From: Limnospira fusiformis SAG 85.79
GTDB taxonomy: Bacteria; Cyanobacteriota; Cyanobacteriia; Cyanobacteriales; Microcoleaceae
Assembly (NCBI RefSeq): GCF_012516315.1
Contig: NZ_CP051185.1
Location: 4,345,363 to 4,409,362 of the forward strand
Length of the DNA stretch: 64,000 nucleotides
Direction of reading: 5' to 3'
Shown here: positions 37,504-46,115 of the stretch, one piece after another
Position numbering within the stretch: position 1 is the first letter of the stretch
Layout: each line of letters starts with the position of its first letter
The notes under the pieces: generated by a model
What the model was told of the DNA's origin: nothing
Database searches by the model: none
Seen by the model: the letters and a program-made list of their open reading frames with translations, nothing else
Translations under genes and position numbers: made by a program

Positions 37504-38217
37504 ATGGATAGTACATTATGGGCATATTTTAATAAACAGTCTGTAGAAGTTAGTCAATACTTTATGTTTCTTAAACGACTGGAGCAAAAAACCACGATGA
37601 TAGACAATTATAAACTTTGTATTGGTGATATCAATGCCAGCACAATGATTCATAAATATGAACAAATTTATTTTAATACTGATATCGAAAAAACTCTCAA
37701 AGCCAATGGTTTTTTATTGCTATATAATTTGGTGGAGGGAACTATGAGGAGAGCCATTGAATATATATTTGATTACCTCGATACTCATCAAGTGAATTTT
37801 GATGTTTTGAGACGAGAGATGAAGATAGTGATATTAAAGAATATCCAAAAGCGATCGCCTGCAAAAATTATAGATAAAATTGATAAAATCTCTCTGGATA
37901 TTATCATTGAAACTTGGAATAATGATGATGTTTTTTCGGGAAATATAGACGCTAAAAAAATCAAAGATGTAGCCCAAACTTATGGTTTTTCGAGTAAAGT
38001 ATCCCCTCGAAGAACCCAAAATAGTGAGGATTTATTGTCTATAAAGAATCATAGAAATGATTTAGCACATGGTTTAAAATCCTTTAATGATATAGGCAGA
38101 GATACCACGGCTAGAGAACTTTTTATCATTAAGAATAGAGTGATAATTTATCTACGACAAATTATCATCAATATCGAAAATTATTTAGCAAATCAAGAAT
38201 ATTTAAAAACCCCGTAA
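37504..38217 (+). CDS. HEPN-domain protein (MAE_28990/MAE_18760-like), probable RNase partner
   Basis: A 237-residue all-helical protein ending in a HEPN motif RNDLAH (Arg184, Asn185, His189), the RNxxxH signature of HEPN ribonucleases. Upstream features include FLLLYNLVEGTMRRAIEYIFDYL, typical of the MAE_28990/MAE_18760 group. That group is known to pair with DUF262 proteins and is predicted to be a toxin or abortive-infection effector. Spacing of 3 bp to the DUF262 stop supports a two-gene operon. Base composition is lower in GC than the neighbours, consistent with transfer. Confidence 0.8.
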   Translation: MDSTLWAYFNKQSVEVSQYFMFLKRLEQKTTMIDNYKLCIGDINASTMIHKYEQIYFNTDIEKTLKANGFLLLYNLVEGTMRRAIEYIFDYLDTHQVNFDVLRREMKIVILKNIQKRSPAKIIDKIDKISLDIIIETWNNDDVFSGNIDAKKIKDVAQTYGFSSKVSPRRTQNSEDLLSIKNHRNDLAHGLKSFNDIGRDTTARELFIIKNRVIIYLRQIIINIENYLANQEYLKTP

Positions 38218-38342
38218 ATTAACCCCAGGGTAAAATATCCTGCTATACTGTGTAAGATTTGACATCAGAAGAACGGAATATGATTTGTGATATAATCACC
38301 TAAAATCGCTTAGATCTGGGTCTCGGTACTTTTGGTGACGAT

Positions 38343-39707
38343 GTGATCATTATCTCGGAGTTACCACCGGAACAGCTTACTCGTTTTAGCGCTTCTCCCC
38401 TGACGGAGGCGATCGCTCTTTTGGAGGGTGATGATTATATCATCAATGATGACCCAGAAGGGCGCATTTTGTTAGGAAACCAGGGTAATGATACTCTCAT
38501 CGGTCATTCGGGTAATGATACCATCTATGGCGGTCAGGGTAATGATTTGATTATTGGTGGTTCTGGGAATAACATTTTATCAGGCGATCGCGGTTTAGAC
38601 ACCCTCACTGGTGGAGATGGAATTAATGAATTTATACTATCCCAGTCAAGTGCGGATCAGGATCTAATTACCGACTTTAAACCAGGTATTGATAAATTGC
38701 GCTTGTTTAGGGGAGCCACCTTTTCAGATTTAGACATTGAACAATCGGATTCATCCACTGTAATTGAGTTCAATGGTGAAACCTTAGTCACCCTCAATAA
38801 TGTCTCGGCTAATTCGTTAACCATTGATGACTTTATCGAGGCTCTGCACTTCGAGGAAATCTATATATTTGGTGATAGTTTATCCGATACCGGAAACGCT
38901 TTTATCGCCTCGGAAGGACAAGTTTTAGCAGGATTACCCTACTTTCAAGGTCGCGCCTCTAATGGGTTATTATGGGTAGATTATTTGGGGGATAAACTGA
39001 GTTTAAATCCCGTCAATTTTAGCGAAAAATCTCCCTCAAATGAGGGGATTAATTTTGCCTTTTGTGGGGCTAATACTAGCGGTTTAAATACCACAGAACC
39101 GGGATTATTCCCGGGTTTGGAAAATCAATTACAGGCTTTTATTGCTCCTTTGTTAGCATCGGGTCAAACAGCTAATCCTAATGCCTTATATACCCTCTGG
39201 GTTGGCGCTAATGATTACTTAGCGGGACGACAGACTGATGGTACTATTCCGGTTAATAATTTAACTGAAGCTGTAACTTCTCTCTATCAGTTTGGGGCGC
39301 GGGATTTCCTGATGTTAAACTTACCACCATTAGGAGAATTACCAGTAGCGAGATTTAACCCCCTAGATCCCGTCGATCCAGTTAATTCTTTTGATGCGGA
39401 GGAACTGAACCGCCTCAGTGCAGAACATAATCAAGGTTTACGGGAAGCTGTAGACCAATTAAATCAAAACCTACCTGGTGCTAATGTGAGTTTATTTGAT
39501 GTGGGTGGTTTATTTGAGGATGCGATCGCCAATCCTGAACAATTTGGATTAACCAACGTTACCGACAGTAGTATATCATTTATATTAGGAACCATTGCTG
39601 ATAATCCAGAGCAGTATTTATTCTGGGATATCCTACACCCCACCACCACCACTCATCAAATTATCGCCAGTGATGTCTATGAGCAACTGCTGATAGATTA
39701 TCAGTAA
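38343..39707 (+). CDS. RTX-repeat / GDSL esterase fusion
   Basis: A 454-residue protein. About residues 45-95 hold four to five RTX nonapeptides (GNDTLIGHSGNDTIYGG and similar) that bind calcium. A short beta domain follows. Then comes an SGNH/GDSL hydrolase (about 172-454) with Ser179 in FGDSLSDTGN, Asn290 in GANDY, and Asp429/His432 in DILHPT. No N-terminal signal peptide; RTX proteins use type I export, but their repeats are normally C-terminal. The start is GTG 38343. Likely an extracellular lipase or esterase. Confidence 0.88.
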   Translation: MIIISELPPEQLTRFSASPLTEAIALLEGDDYIINDDPEGRILLGNQGNDTLIGHSGNDTIYGGQGNDLIIGGSGNNILSGDRGLDTLTGGDGINEFILSQSSADQDLITDFKPGIDKLRLFRGATFSDLDIEQSDSSTVIEFNGETLVTLNNVSANSLTIDDFIEALHFEEIYIFGDSLSDTGNAFIASEGQVLAGLPYFQGRASNGLLWVDYLGDKLSLNPVNFSEKSPSNEGINFAFCGANTSGLNTTEPGLFPGLENQLQAFIAPLLASGQTANPNALYTLWVGANDYLAGRQTDGTIPVNNLTEAVTSLYQFGARDFLMLNLPPLGELPVARFNPLDPVDPVNSFDAEELNRLSAEHNQGLREAVDQLNQNLPGANVSLFDVGGLFEDAIANPEQFGLTNVTDSSISFILGTIADNPEQYLFWDILHPTTTTHQIIASDVYEQLLIDYQ

Positions 39708-39787
39708 CTTTCCGATTTCCGCCTCACCCTAACCTCTTGGTGATTTAGCGCCAGTATCCCTACCCCCTATATCTTGTTCAATTGCTT

Positions 39788-41040
39788 GACACTCCCCGGC
39801 GTGAACGCACGGGGATTCTTTGTTCTACGACACGACTTGCTGATGCAGGATTTCTCCAACAACAGTAGAGGACTTGTCTCCCAAAGCGTTGCTCGGCACA
39901 CCGAAAGTTCCGGTATGCCCTACCGTACTCAATCCTCGACTCCGAATATTTCTAGCTGCGTTTTCATCTCTATCCATTGAGCAACCACACTTACAAACGT
40001 GCGCGGATTGTGGATAGTGTTTTCTTCACAATTGCACCGCAGTTAGAGCATTCTTGGCTAGTGTATTGCGGATTTACCGCAACCGTTACGTCTTTCAAAT
40101 GCTTTAGCAAAGTATTCAAGCCCGACACGGAACTGATACCAAGAAGCGTCGTTGATAGACTTAGCTAAACAATGATTCTGCACCATATTTTTAATTCTCA
40201 AATCTTCGTAGGCTATCAAGTCGTTTGACTGAACTACGCACCTTGCCAACTTCACAGCATGGTCTTTACGTTGCCTACTTATTTGGAGATAGTGTTTACC
40301 TAGAATCTGTCTAGCTTTGCCTCTGTTTTTTGAACCTTTAACCTTCTTCGATACGCGACGGTGACTACGTTTTAAGGTACGTTCGCATTTTTTCAGGAAT
40401 TTAGGATTTTCAACGGTGACTCCGTTTGAATCGGTGTAATACTCTTTCAGTCCAACGTCTAAGCCAATGGTATTGCCTGTCGGCGCTGTGTTTTCTTTCC
40501 TGTCAACGTTAATACAGAATTGAACGTACACACCATCAGCACGTTTCACCAGTCTGACCCGTTTGAGCTGGCTGACTTGGTAAAAGTGTAAATCGCGTGT
40601 ACCCTTGATTTTGAGTTTACCAATTCCTTTTTTATCTGTGAAAGTTATTGATTTTCTGTCGTCTGCAAGTTTCCACCCGGTTGATTTATATTCAACTGAG
40701 CGACAATCTTTCGGAAACTTCGGATACTCCTTTTTACCGGGAATCTTCTTCTTGCAGTTTTCATAAAATCGAGAGATAGCTGACCAAGCTCTTTCAGCGC
40801 TGGCTTGTCTCGCTTGAGAATTGAGTTCGTCTAGCGCCAACAGCTATTGCGGACCAACTGTGCTGTACGAATTGCCTCAGCTACTGCAATGAACTGACTT
40901 GGTTTTCCGTAGGTTTTGAACTCAAAAACTAGCATGGGTTTACTTCCTATCTTATACTAACGCCATCAGCACAAAATATTCGATATTGCCACAAAAATTT
41001 ACAATTAAAGCCGTCCTAGAAGGACGGGGTTTTAGACCCA
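39788..41040 (-). mobile_element. Decayed IS200/IS605-type element with tnpB relic
   Basis: The 3' border has the hairpin CCCCGTGCGTTCACGCCGGGG (minus strand, about 39795-39815), the kind found at the guide-RNA end of tnpB elements. The other border has GCCGTCCTAGAAGGACGGGG (about 41008-41027). The tnpB relic lies between them. No tnpA present. Confidence 0.7.
39841..40934 (-). pseudogene. tnpB: tnpB with an internal deletion and two frameshifts
   Basis: On the minus strand translation starts near 40934 (MLVFEFKTYGKPSQF) and stops at CWR. A deletion then leads into DELNSQARQASAERAW, and the body runs through IGLDVGLKEYY (first RuvC Asp) and IAYEDLRIKNM (Glu). A frameshift at about 40085 moves the zinc ribbon (QECSNCG) out of frame. 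A second at about 40005 precedes VCKCGCSMDRDENAARN. The longest uninterrupted frame is 40058-40840. The catalytic residues are still encoded but in three frames, so no active enzyme. Confidence 0.88.
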
Positions 41041-41217
41041 GTTTCTTGATAACAGACACCCCGTCAAACATAGGCGGGATAATTTGGGACTTTTTTGGGA
41101 AATGTGGAGAGTAAGTGCTGAAGTGGGGCCGAAATGTGAAACAATCAAATCAAGGCGATCGCAGTCCTTAGCAACCACGATCGCCCATGAAGTTGACATA
41201 TCTAAACTGGAATACTC

Positions 41218-43131
41218 ATGACTGTTGCTCAAGCCGTCTTCCCCATTGACTTGGGAGCCTACCAATACCTGAAACTTGACCCAGCCAATAGCACCCTAAC
41301 CGACGAACAACGAAAGGCCCTGAAAGCTAATATTGAACTGGTCAGAGATGCGATCGTTTTCTTCACCGCCACTGGCGCAGCGCGCGGAGTTGGCGGACAC
41401 ACAGGGGGACCCTACGACACCGCCCCAGAAGTAATGATCCTTGATGCCTTATTTCGCGGTTCCCCCGATAAATTCGTCCCCATTTTCTTTGACGAAGCCG
41501 GACACCGCGTCGCTACTCAATATTTAATGTCCGTACTCGAAGGCTCTATGCCCGCCGAACAGCTCCTGAGCTATCGCGCCGCACATTCCAAACTACCCGG
41601 ACACCCAGAATTAGGACTCACCCCCGGCGTAAAATTTAGCTCCGGTCGTCTCGGTCATATGTGGCCTTACGTCAACGGCGTAGCCATGGCTAACCCCAAT
41701 AAAACCGTTTTCTGTCTGGGTTCCGATGGTTCTCAACAGGAAGGAAATGATGCTGAAGCCGCTCGTCTGGCTGTCTCCCAACAGCTTAACGTTAAACTGA
41801 TTATTGATGATAACGATGTCACCATCGCCGGACACCCTTCTGATTATATTCCTGGCTACACAGTCGCCCAAACCCTTATCGGTCACGGTCTGAAAGTCCT
41901 AGAGGGAGATGGAGAAGATATTGATAGCCTCTATGGTCTGATCTGCCAAGCTATTAATACAGATGGTCCCGTCGCCGTGATTAACCGTCGGAAAATGTGT
42001 GTCGGAATTGAAGGTCTCGAAGGTTCCCCCCACGGTCATGATGTGATTTCAGTCAAGGCGGCGATCGCTTATTTGGAAGCCAAAGGTCGCACCGAAGCGG
42101 TTAAATATCTCCAAGGTATCCAAGCACCTAAACAAAACTACACCTTCATCGGTTCTAGTGACGATCTCGGTTCCAACCGTAACGTCTTTGGGGATGCCGT
42201 CGTTTCCGTTCTCGCTACCATGACAGATAGCGATCGTAAAGAAAAAGTCCTTTGTGTCGATAGCGATTTAGAAGGCTCCTGTGGTCTACAAAAAATCCGC
42301 ACCGCCTACCCAGAAATCTTTATCAAAGGCGGTATTATGGAGCGCGGTAACTTCTCCGCCGCCGCCGGGTTTGGTATGGAAAAAGGCAAACAGGGGATTT
42401 TCGGCACCTTTAGCGCCTTCTTAGAAATGTGCATTTCCGAAATCACTATGGCGCGCCTGAATTACTCCAACGTCCTCTGTCACTTCTCCCATAGTGGCAT
42501 TGACGACATGGCTGATAATACCTGCCATTTCGGAATTAATAATATGTTCGCCGACAATGGCTTAGATGACGGTTACGAAACTCGTTTGTATTTCCCCGCC
42601 GACGCTAACCAGATGAAAGCCTGTGTCGAAGCCGTATTTTTTGACCCCGGACTCCGGTTTATCTTCTCTACCCGTTCCAAAGTTCCCTATATTCTCAACA
42701 GTGACGGAAATCATTTCTTTGGCGACGGCTACAAGTTCATCCCTGGTAAAGATGAGGTCATTCGCGAGGGTACTGCTGGTTATATTGTCAGCTTTGGCGA
42801 TAGTTTGTACCGTTCCTTAGATGCTGTCGATCGCCTCAAACAAGAAGGTATTGATGTGGGGTTAATTAATAAATCTACCCTCAATGTCGTTGATGAAGAT
42901 ATGTTAGCCAAAATCGGAAACGCTCCCTTTGTCATGGTCGTCGAAGCCTTTAACCGTCGCACTGGACTCGGTAGCCGTTTTGGTTCCTGGTTGCTAGAAG
43001 GTGGCTATACTCCTAAATACGCCTATCTTGCTACTCACAAGGAAGGTTGTGGCGGTCTCTGGGAACAGTTCCCTCATCAGGGTATTGACCCCAACGGTAT
43101 TATGACCAAGGTTAAGGAATTAGTCCGTTAG
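41218..43131 (+). CDS. Transketolase-like thiamine-diphosphate enzyme
   Basis: A 637-residue protein with transketolase layout. The N-terminal ThDP domain has GARGVGGHTGGPYD-type sequence and the metal/ThDP motif GSDGSQQEGNDAEAARLAV...DDND. The central pyrimidine-binding domain has the activating Glu region near MERGNFSAAAG. The C-terminal domain contains MVVEAFNRRTGLGSRFG. It departs enough from standard TktA (for instance no HHNST-type block) that its substrate is uncertain; similar proteins are often simply annotated as transketolase. Single-gene unit followed by a strong terminator. Confidence 0.82.
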   Translation: MTVAQAVFPIDLGAYQYLKLDPANSTLTDEQRKALKANIELVRDAIVFFTATGAARGVGGHTGGPYDTAPEVMILDALFRGSPDKFVPIFFDEAGHRVATQYLMSVLEGSMPAEQLLSYRAAHSKLPGHPELGLTPGVKFSSGRLGHMWPYVNGVAMANPNKTVFCLGSDGSQQEGNDAEAARLAVSQQLNVKLIIDDNDVTIAGHPSDYIPGYTVAQTLIGHGLKVLEGDGEDIDSLYGLICQAINTDGPVAVINRRKMCVGIEGLEGSPHGHDVISVKAAIAYLEAKGRTEAVKYLQGIQAPKQNYTFIGSSDDLGSNRNVFGDAVVSVLATMTDSDRKEKVLCVDSDLEGSCGLQKIRTAYPEIFIKGGIMERGNFSAAAGFGMEKGKQGIFGTFSAFLEMCISEITMARLNYSNVLCHFSHSGIDDMADNTCHFGINNMFADNGLDDGYETRLYFPADANQMKACVEAVFFDPGLRFIFSTRSKVPYILNSDGNHFFGDGYKFIPGKDEVIREGTAGYIVSFGDSLYRSLDAVDRLKQEGIDVGLINKSTLNVVDEDMLAKIGNAPFVMVVEAFNRRTGLGSRFGSWLLEGGYTPKYAYLATHKEGCGGLWEQFPHQGIDPNGIMTKVKELVR

Positions 43132-43167
43132 TCACCAAACAACCTTTTTTCTGGTTAAAAAATATAG

Positions 43168-43204
43168 GGCGGGTTGATCAAGTTGATCAACCCGCCTTCC
43201 TTTA
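43168..43204. terminator. Bidirectional terminator hairpin
   Basis: GGCGGGTTGATCAA pairs perfectly with TTGATCAACCCGCC over 14 bp (43168-43181 and 43183-43196), followed by TTCCTTT. It separates the transketolase-like gene from the convergent PEP-CTERM gene and shares the GGCGGGTT vocabulary of the dispersed repeats. Confidence 0.8.
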
Positions 43205-43248
43205 GAGTCTATGCAGCATCAAATCTGAACCTAACCGTTACTGCAATT

Positions 43249-44082
43249 CTACGCTTTATTTGCTTTCTTGCGAAGGTTGGAAGCAACCAAACCAGCACCA
43301 ATAGCGCCTAGACCGAAAATCATACCTGGTTCTGGTACAGCAGCACCAACCACTTTCCAGTCTGGTCCATTATAATCTGTTCGCATACGATTATTGCCAG
43401 GACCATCCAACTCAGACCATGCAGCACTTACACGAATACCACCAATAGACCTTACTGAGGGCTCAAGTCCTAAATCAGCCAAGGAGACTCCCCGAGAACC
43501 GACTTGTTGAACAGAATTTCTGGTATTGGCAATTTCTAGTGTAGTAATTTCAAACCCGGCATCATCCCAGTTGTTCCGTCCAATAGTAAAGGTATTACCC
43601 AAACTGTTGCCTAGTCGGTCGATCGCTTGAACTGTTACAGCACTGTTCATGCCACGTTCCCACAAAAACAGGTTATCAACCCGACGATCAAACCAAAGAT
43701 CGATCGCGAAACTTCCGGTGTCCTCTCCATCGATAATGCTGGTAAGGCTATAATTTCCCAAAGATGTCACAATGTCTTCATTGGTGGGGTTTTCCCTGGA
43801 TATTCCTATGTTTGCTCGTGGTCCCATATCAGAACTAGCAGCACCTGTGTTACCACCTGTATACTCGTCGTTATGAATGATATTAGCGCGGTTGACAAGG
43901 GCAAAATCACTGAAAATATTGCCATCAACCTTAACATAATCCAGCAAGACATCCCCACCCGGATCGTAGGAATCCTGGTTTAATAAGTGGGTCTCGAAGT
44001 AAAATGCTTGAGCAGAACCTGCGAATCCTAGACCACCGGCTAGTACACCTAAAAATACTGATAGACTTAGTTTAGTGTTCAT
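43249..44082 (-). CDS. PEP-CTERM surface protein
   Basis: A 277-residue exported protein: signal peptide (MNTKLSLSVFLGVLAGGLGFAGSAQA split as basic start, hydrophobic core, AQA cleavage) and a C-terminal sorting tag VPEPGMIFGLGAIGAGLVASNLRKK. The tag is the substrate of exosortase, so the mature protein is probably anchored in or released to the envelope. The middle is beta-rich with no catalytic motif. Exosortase-dependent proteins of this length with a similar body are common in cyanobacteria; function unknown. Confidence 0.85.
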   Translation of the reverse strand: MNTKLSLSVFLGVLAGGLGFAGSAQAFYFETHLLNQDSYDPGGDVLLDYVKVDGNIFSDFALVNRANIIHNDEYTGGNTGAASSDMGPRANIGISRENPTNEDIVTSLGNYSLTSIIDGEDTGSFAIDLWFDRRVDNLFLWERGMNSAVTVQAIDRLGNSLGNTFTIGRNNWDDAGFEITTLEIANTRNSVQQVGSRGVSLADLGLEPSVRSIGGIRVSAAWSELDGPGNNRMRTDYNGPDWKVVGAAVPEPGMIFGLGAIGAGLVASNLRKKANKA

Positions 44083-44371
44083 AATTTTTACCTCTGGTGT
44101 GATAATTTGACTAACTTAGATAACAACTTGGCTGGACTTCGTACTTTCGTACTATTAATGTTGTAGCATCATTTCCCTGGTGTGTCTAATGTAAAACACC
44201 TTTTTTACCAAAGATTTATAAATGTATGGCTTTTGTAAAGGTAGCTTTTTAGTTTTGTGACTATGGTCTTGAACGTATGTGTCACAAATCACAGCCTGTT
44301 GTGATCTGACACCTAGGGAAAGGTATAACCTGAAAATGGAGTTAACCGACTGCTAATTGCGGTGGTGAATG
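44083..44371. other. Intergenic region upstream of the PEP-CTERM gene
   Basis: 289 bases with no gene recognised. The likely promoter of the leftward PEP-CTERM gene lies here. AT-rich with short direct repeats of GTACTTTCGTACT type near 44138-44155. Confidence 0.4.
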
Positions 44372-44725
44372 TTAAGGTCTAGTGATTTCAACTTGAATTT
44401 GTCCGCTAAAGTCAGGAATGGGGGGAGCGAGTTTAATTAACTGGATCTGAACCCGCTCAACCTGGGACTGTTCCAGGATAGCTTGAGCGATCGCCTCTGC
44501 TAGTCTTTCCACCAGAGCAAATTTAGCCGTTTTTACAATATGCTCAACTGTAGCAATGGTTCCCCGATAGTCCACCGTATCTGCGATCGTATCACTATGT
44601 CCGGCAACGCGCAAGTCAAACCACAAGCGCACATTAACTTCAAACCACTGACCTAATACCCTTTCCTCCTGGAGATATCCCGTATAACCATAACTGCGGA
44701 TACCTTTAATTTCAATTGAGTCCAT
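44372..44725 (-). CDS. folB: Dihydroneopterin aldolase
   Basis: FolB cleaves 7,8-dihydroneopterin in tetrahydrofolate synthesis. The 117-residue product starts MDSIEIKGIRSYGYTGYLQEERVLGQ split across the T-fold opening. Conserved Glu (QEER), Tyr in TVDYRG and Lys in IKLAPPIP are active-site positions. The ATG at 44725 matches homologue starts; an AAAAGG lies 12 bases upstream. The frame stays open to 44779, but the extra codons look non-conserved. Confidence 0.9.
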   Translation of the reverse strand: MDSIEIKGIRSYGYTGYLQEERVLGQWFEVNVRLWFDLRVAGHSDTIADTVDYRGTIATVEHIVKTAKFALVERLAEAIAQAILEQSQVERVQIQLIKLAPPIPDFSGQIQVEITRP

Positions 44726-44927
44726 ATTTTTAGCTAACCTTTTTGTCATTGTGATCTTAATTTTCACCCAAAGCGCCACCTATGGTAGAAATATAGGCCC
44801 ATGACCCAGGAAATTTTAGCGTTGAGGTTCCTGGTATTTGGCGAACCGACCCCCTCCCTGCTATAGGGGATTGATTGCTAAGAGATGAAATTGTCGTTGG
44901 GTTGATCAATATTTGCCGAATATATGT

Positions 44928-44933
44928 TATAGT
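44928..44933 (+). promoter_or_regulatory. Putative -10 box of tRNA-Arg(CCG)
   Basis: TATAGT 13 bases before the tRNA 5' end, preceded by ATATATGT. A good -35 at 17 bp is not visible (TTGATC lies 20 bases upstream), so this is tentative. Confidence 0.4.
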
Positions 44934-44946
44934 GAATTTGGTCTTA

Positions 44947-45019
44947 GGGCATGTAGCTCAGTGGATAGAGCATCAGATTCCGGTTCTGAGGGTCGGGGGT
45001 TCAAATCCCTCCATGCTCG
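44947..45019 (+). tRNA. tRNA-Arg(CCG)
   Basis: 73-nt cloverleaf. Acceptor GGGCAUG/CAUGCUC, D-arm GCUC/GAGC, anticodon stem UCAGA/UCUGA with loop UUCCGGU (anticodon CCG, reads CGG), T-arm GGGGG UUCAAAU CCCUC, discriminator G. CCA not encoded. Confidence 0.95.
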
Positions 45020-45555
45020 TTTTTTCTATTGCCTTATCCTGACGGCGATAGCGGGAATTTACTTAACCCGATAGTCGTACCGTCACACTCAAAATGCACT
45101 CCATTCAGTCTTAGCACACGGGACAATTGGTGCATATCCCTTAGCAACAAATCTTAATTATTGGCGGGTTAATCAATAAGCACAACTTAATCAATATGTC
45201 AAATATCCATACCTCCCCTCAACCAAACACCGATAGGGTAGTTCCCTTGTGATACCCGTCAATGGCAAGCCTATCGGTTCGTTCGTCACCATTGACTGCT
45301 ATCACATCGGTCACTTCCCCAATAGTACTTGTTCCGGTTATGGGGGGAGGGTATGATTCAAAGTCAACACGATAGCCGTAGGTAGCCGTAGAGGGGAACC
45401 TTCTAAGTAATCAATGTACAAAGATATCAGACCGCCTTTCCGTGGACTATACCTATAGGTAAACCTATGAGCGATCGCGTTGTAGTCGGTCATCTATGCC
45501 TCCGTTTTGGGAAAGGTGAGCAGTAAATCGCGGTAATATTCGTATGGCTTTACTG
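45020..45555. other. 536-bp gene-poor region with relics
   Basis: No intact gene. On the minus strand about 45226-45400 can be read as one short frame without a start (TYGYRVDFESYPPPI, IGEVTDVIAVNGDER, then GYHKGTTLSVFG and stop). I cannot assign it. From 45470 the sequence copies the 3' end of the hsdS gene (next entry). This looks like debris of a mobile or defence island. Confidence 0.5.
45470..45545 (-). pseudogene. Duplicated 3' end of hsdS
   Basis: About 70 bp matching 46096-46165 (GCGATCGC, TTGTAGT, CATCTATGCCTCCGTTTT, AAAGGTGAGCAGTAAATCGC) with a few substitutions. It corresponds to the last codons of the specificity subunit gene and its downstream bases, so the higBA remnant is flanked by two copies of the same gene end. 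Confidence 0.75.
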
Positions 45556-45864
45556 TTAGTCTTGCCGGGAACAAACTTCCATTTTTAATTTTTCTCCGAG
45601 TGCATCTTCAGCTACATCCAGATCATAATCCATTTGCAAACCCATCCAAAACCGGGCGGACATATTGAAATAATAGGCTAAACGTAGGGCTGTATCTGCC
45701 GTAATTCTACGTTTACCGTGAATAATTTCATTAATTCGACGTGCAGGTACACGCAAGGCTAGAGCAACCTGATTTTGACTCAGATTCATGGGCTTGAGAA
45801 ATTCTTCTAACAGGACTTCGCCAGGATGTACAGGGGTCAATTTATCTAATTTATTTTTTGTCAT
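45556..45864 (-). CDS. higA: HigA-family antitoxin (XRE helix-turn-helix)
   Basis: A 102-residue protein with the HigA/VapI opening PVHPGEVLLEEFLKPMNLSQNQ, an XRE helix-turn-helix (VALALRVPARRINEIIHGKR) and the tail TALRLAYYFNMSARFWMGLQ. HigA binds its toxin HigB and represses its own promoter. Here the gene follows a truncated higB on the same strand with the normal toxin-then-antitoxin order, 9 bp apart. Without an active toxin it may persist as a free repressor or anti-toxin. Confidence 0.9.
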   Translation of the reverse strand: MTKNKLDKLTPVHPGEVLLEEFLKPMNLSQNQVALALRVPARRINEIIHGKRRITADTALRLAYYFNMSARFWMGLQMDYDLDVAEDALGEKLKMEVCSRQD

Positions 45865-45873
45865 GATTCCACC

Positions 45874-45999
45874 TCAGTGATAGTCAACAATTTCTACATC
45901 TGTTGCATCCCCATCTTTCCACCCAAAGCAAATTCTCCATTGGTCATTAATTCGGATACTATACTGACCGATTCTACTGCCTACCAAGCGTTCAACGAG
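45874..45999 (-). pseudogene. higB: Truncated higB toxin (C-terminal 41 codons)
   Basis: In the frame just upstream of higA the sequence reads GQYSIRINDQWRICFGWKDG, then DATDVEIVDYH and stop. This is the C-terminal half of a RelE-like HigB toxin, normally about 92 residues. Upstream the frame closes at a TGA (46000-46002) and the N-terminal half is missing. The catalytic region is incomplete, so no toxin is expected. A normal higB would end directly before higA, as seen. Confidence 0.82.
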
Positions 46000-46115
46000 T
46001 CACGTTAAACGTCAAGCGCAAATTTCTCAGAAAAAATTCTTTCTTTTCCGAGAGATGGAAGTTGAGCCAGCATGATCGCGTTATTGGATTGGGCGATCGC
46101 CTTGTAGTTAGTCAT

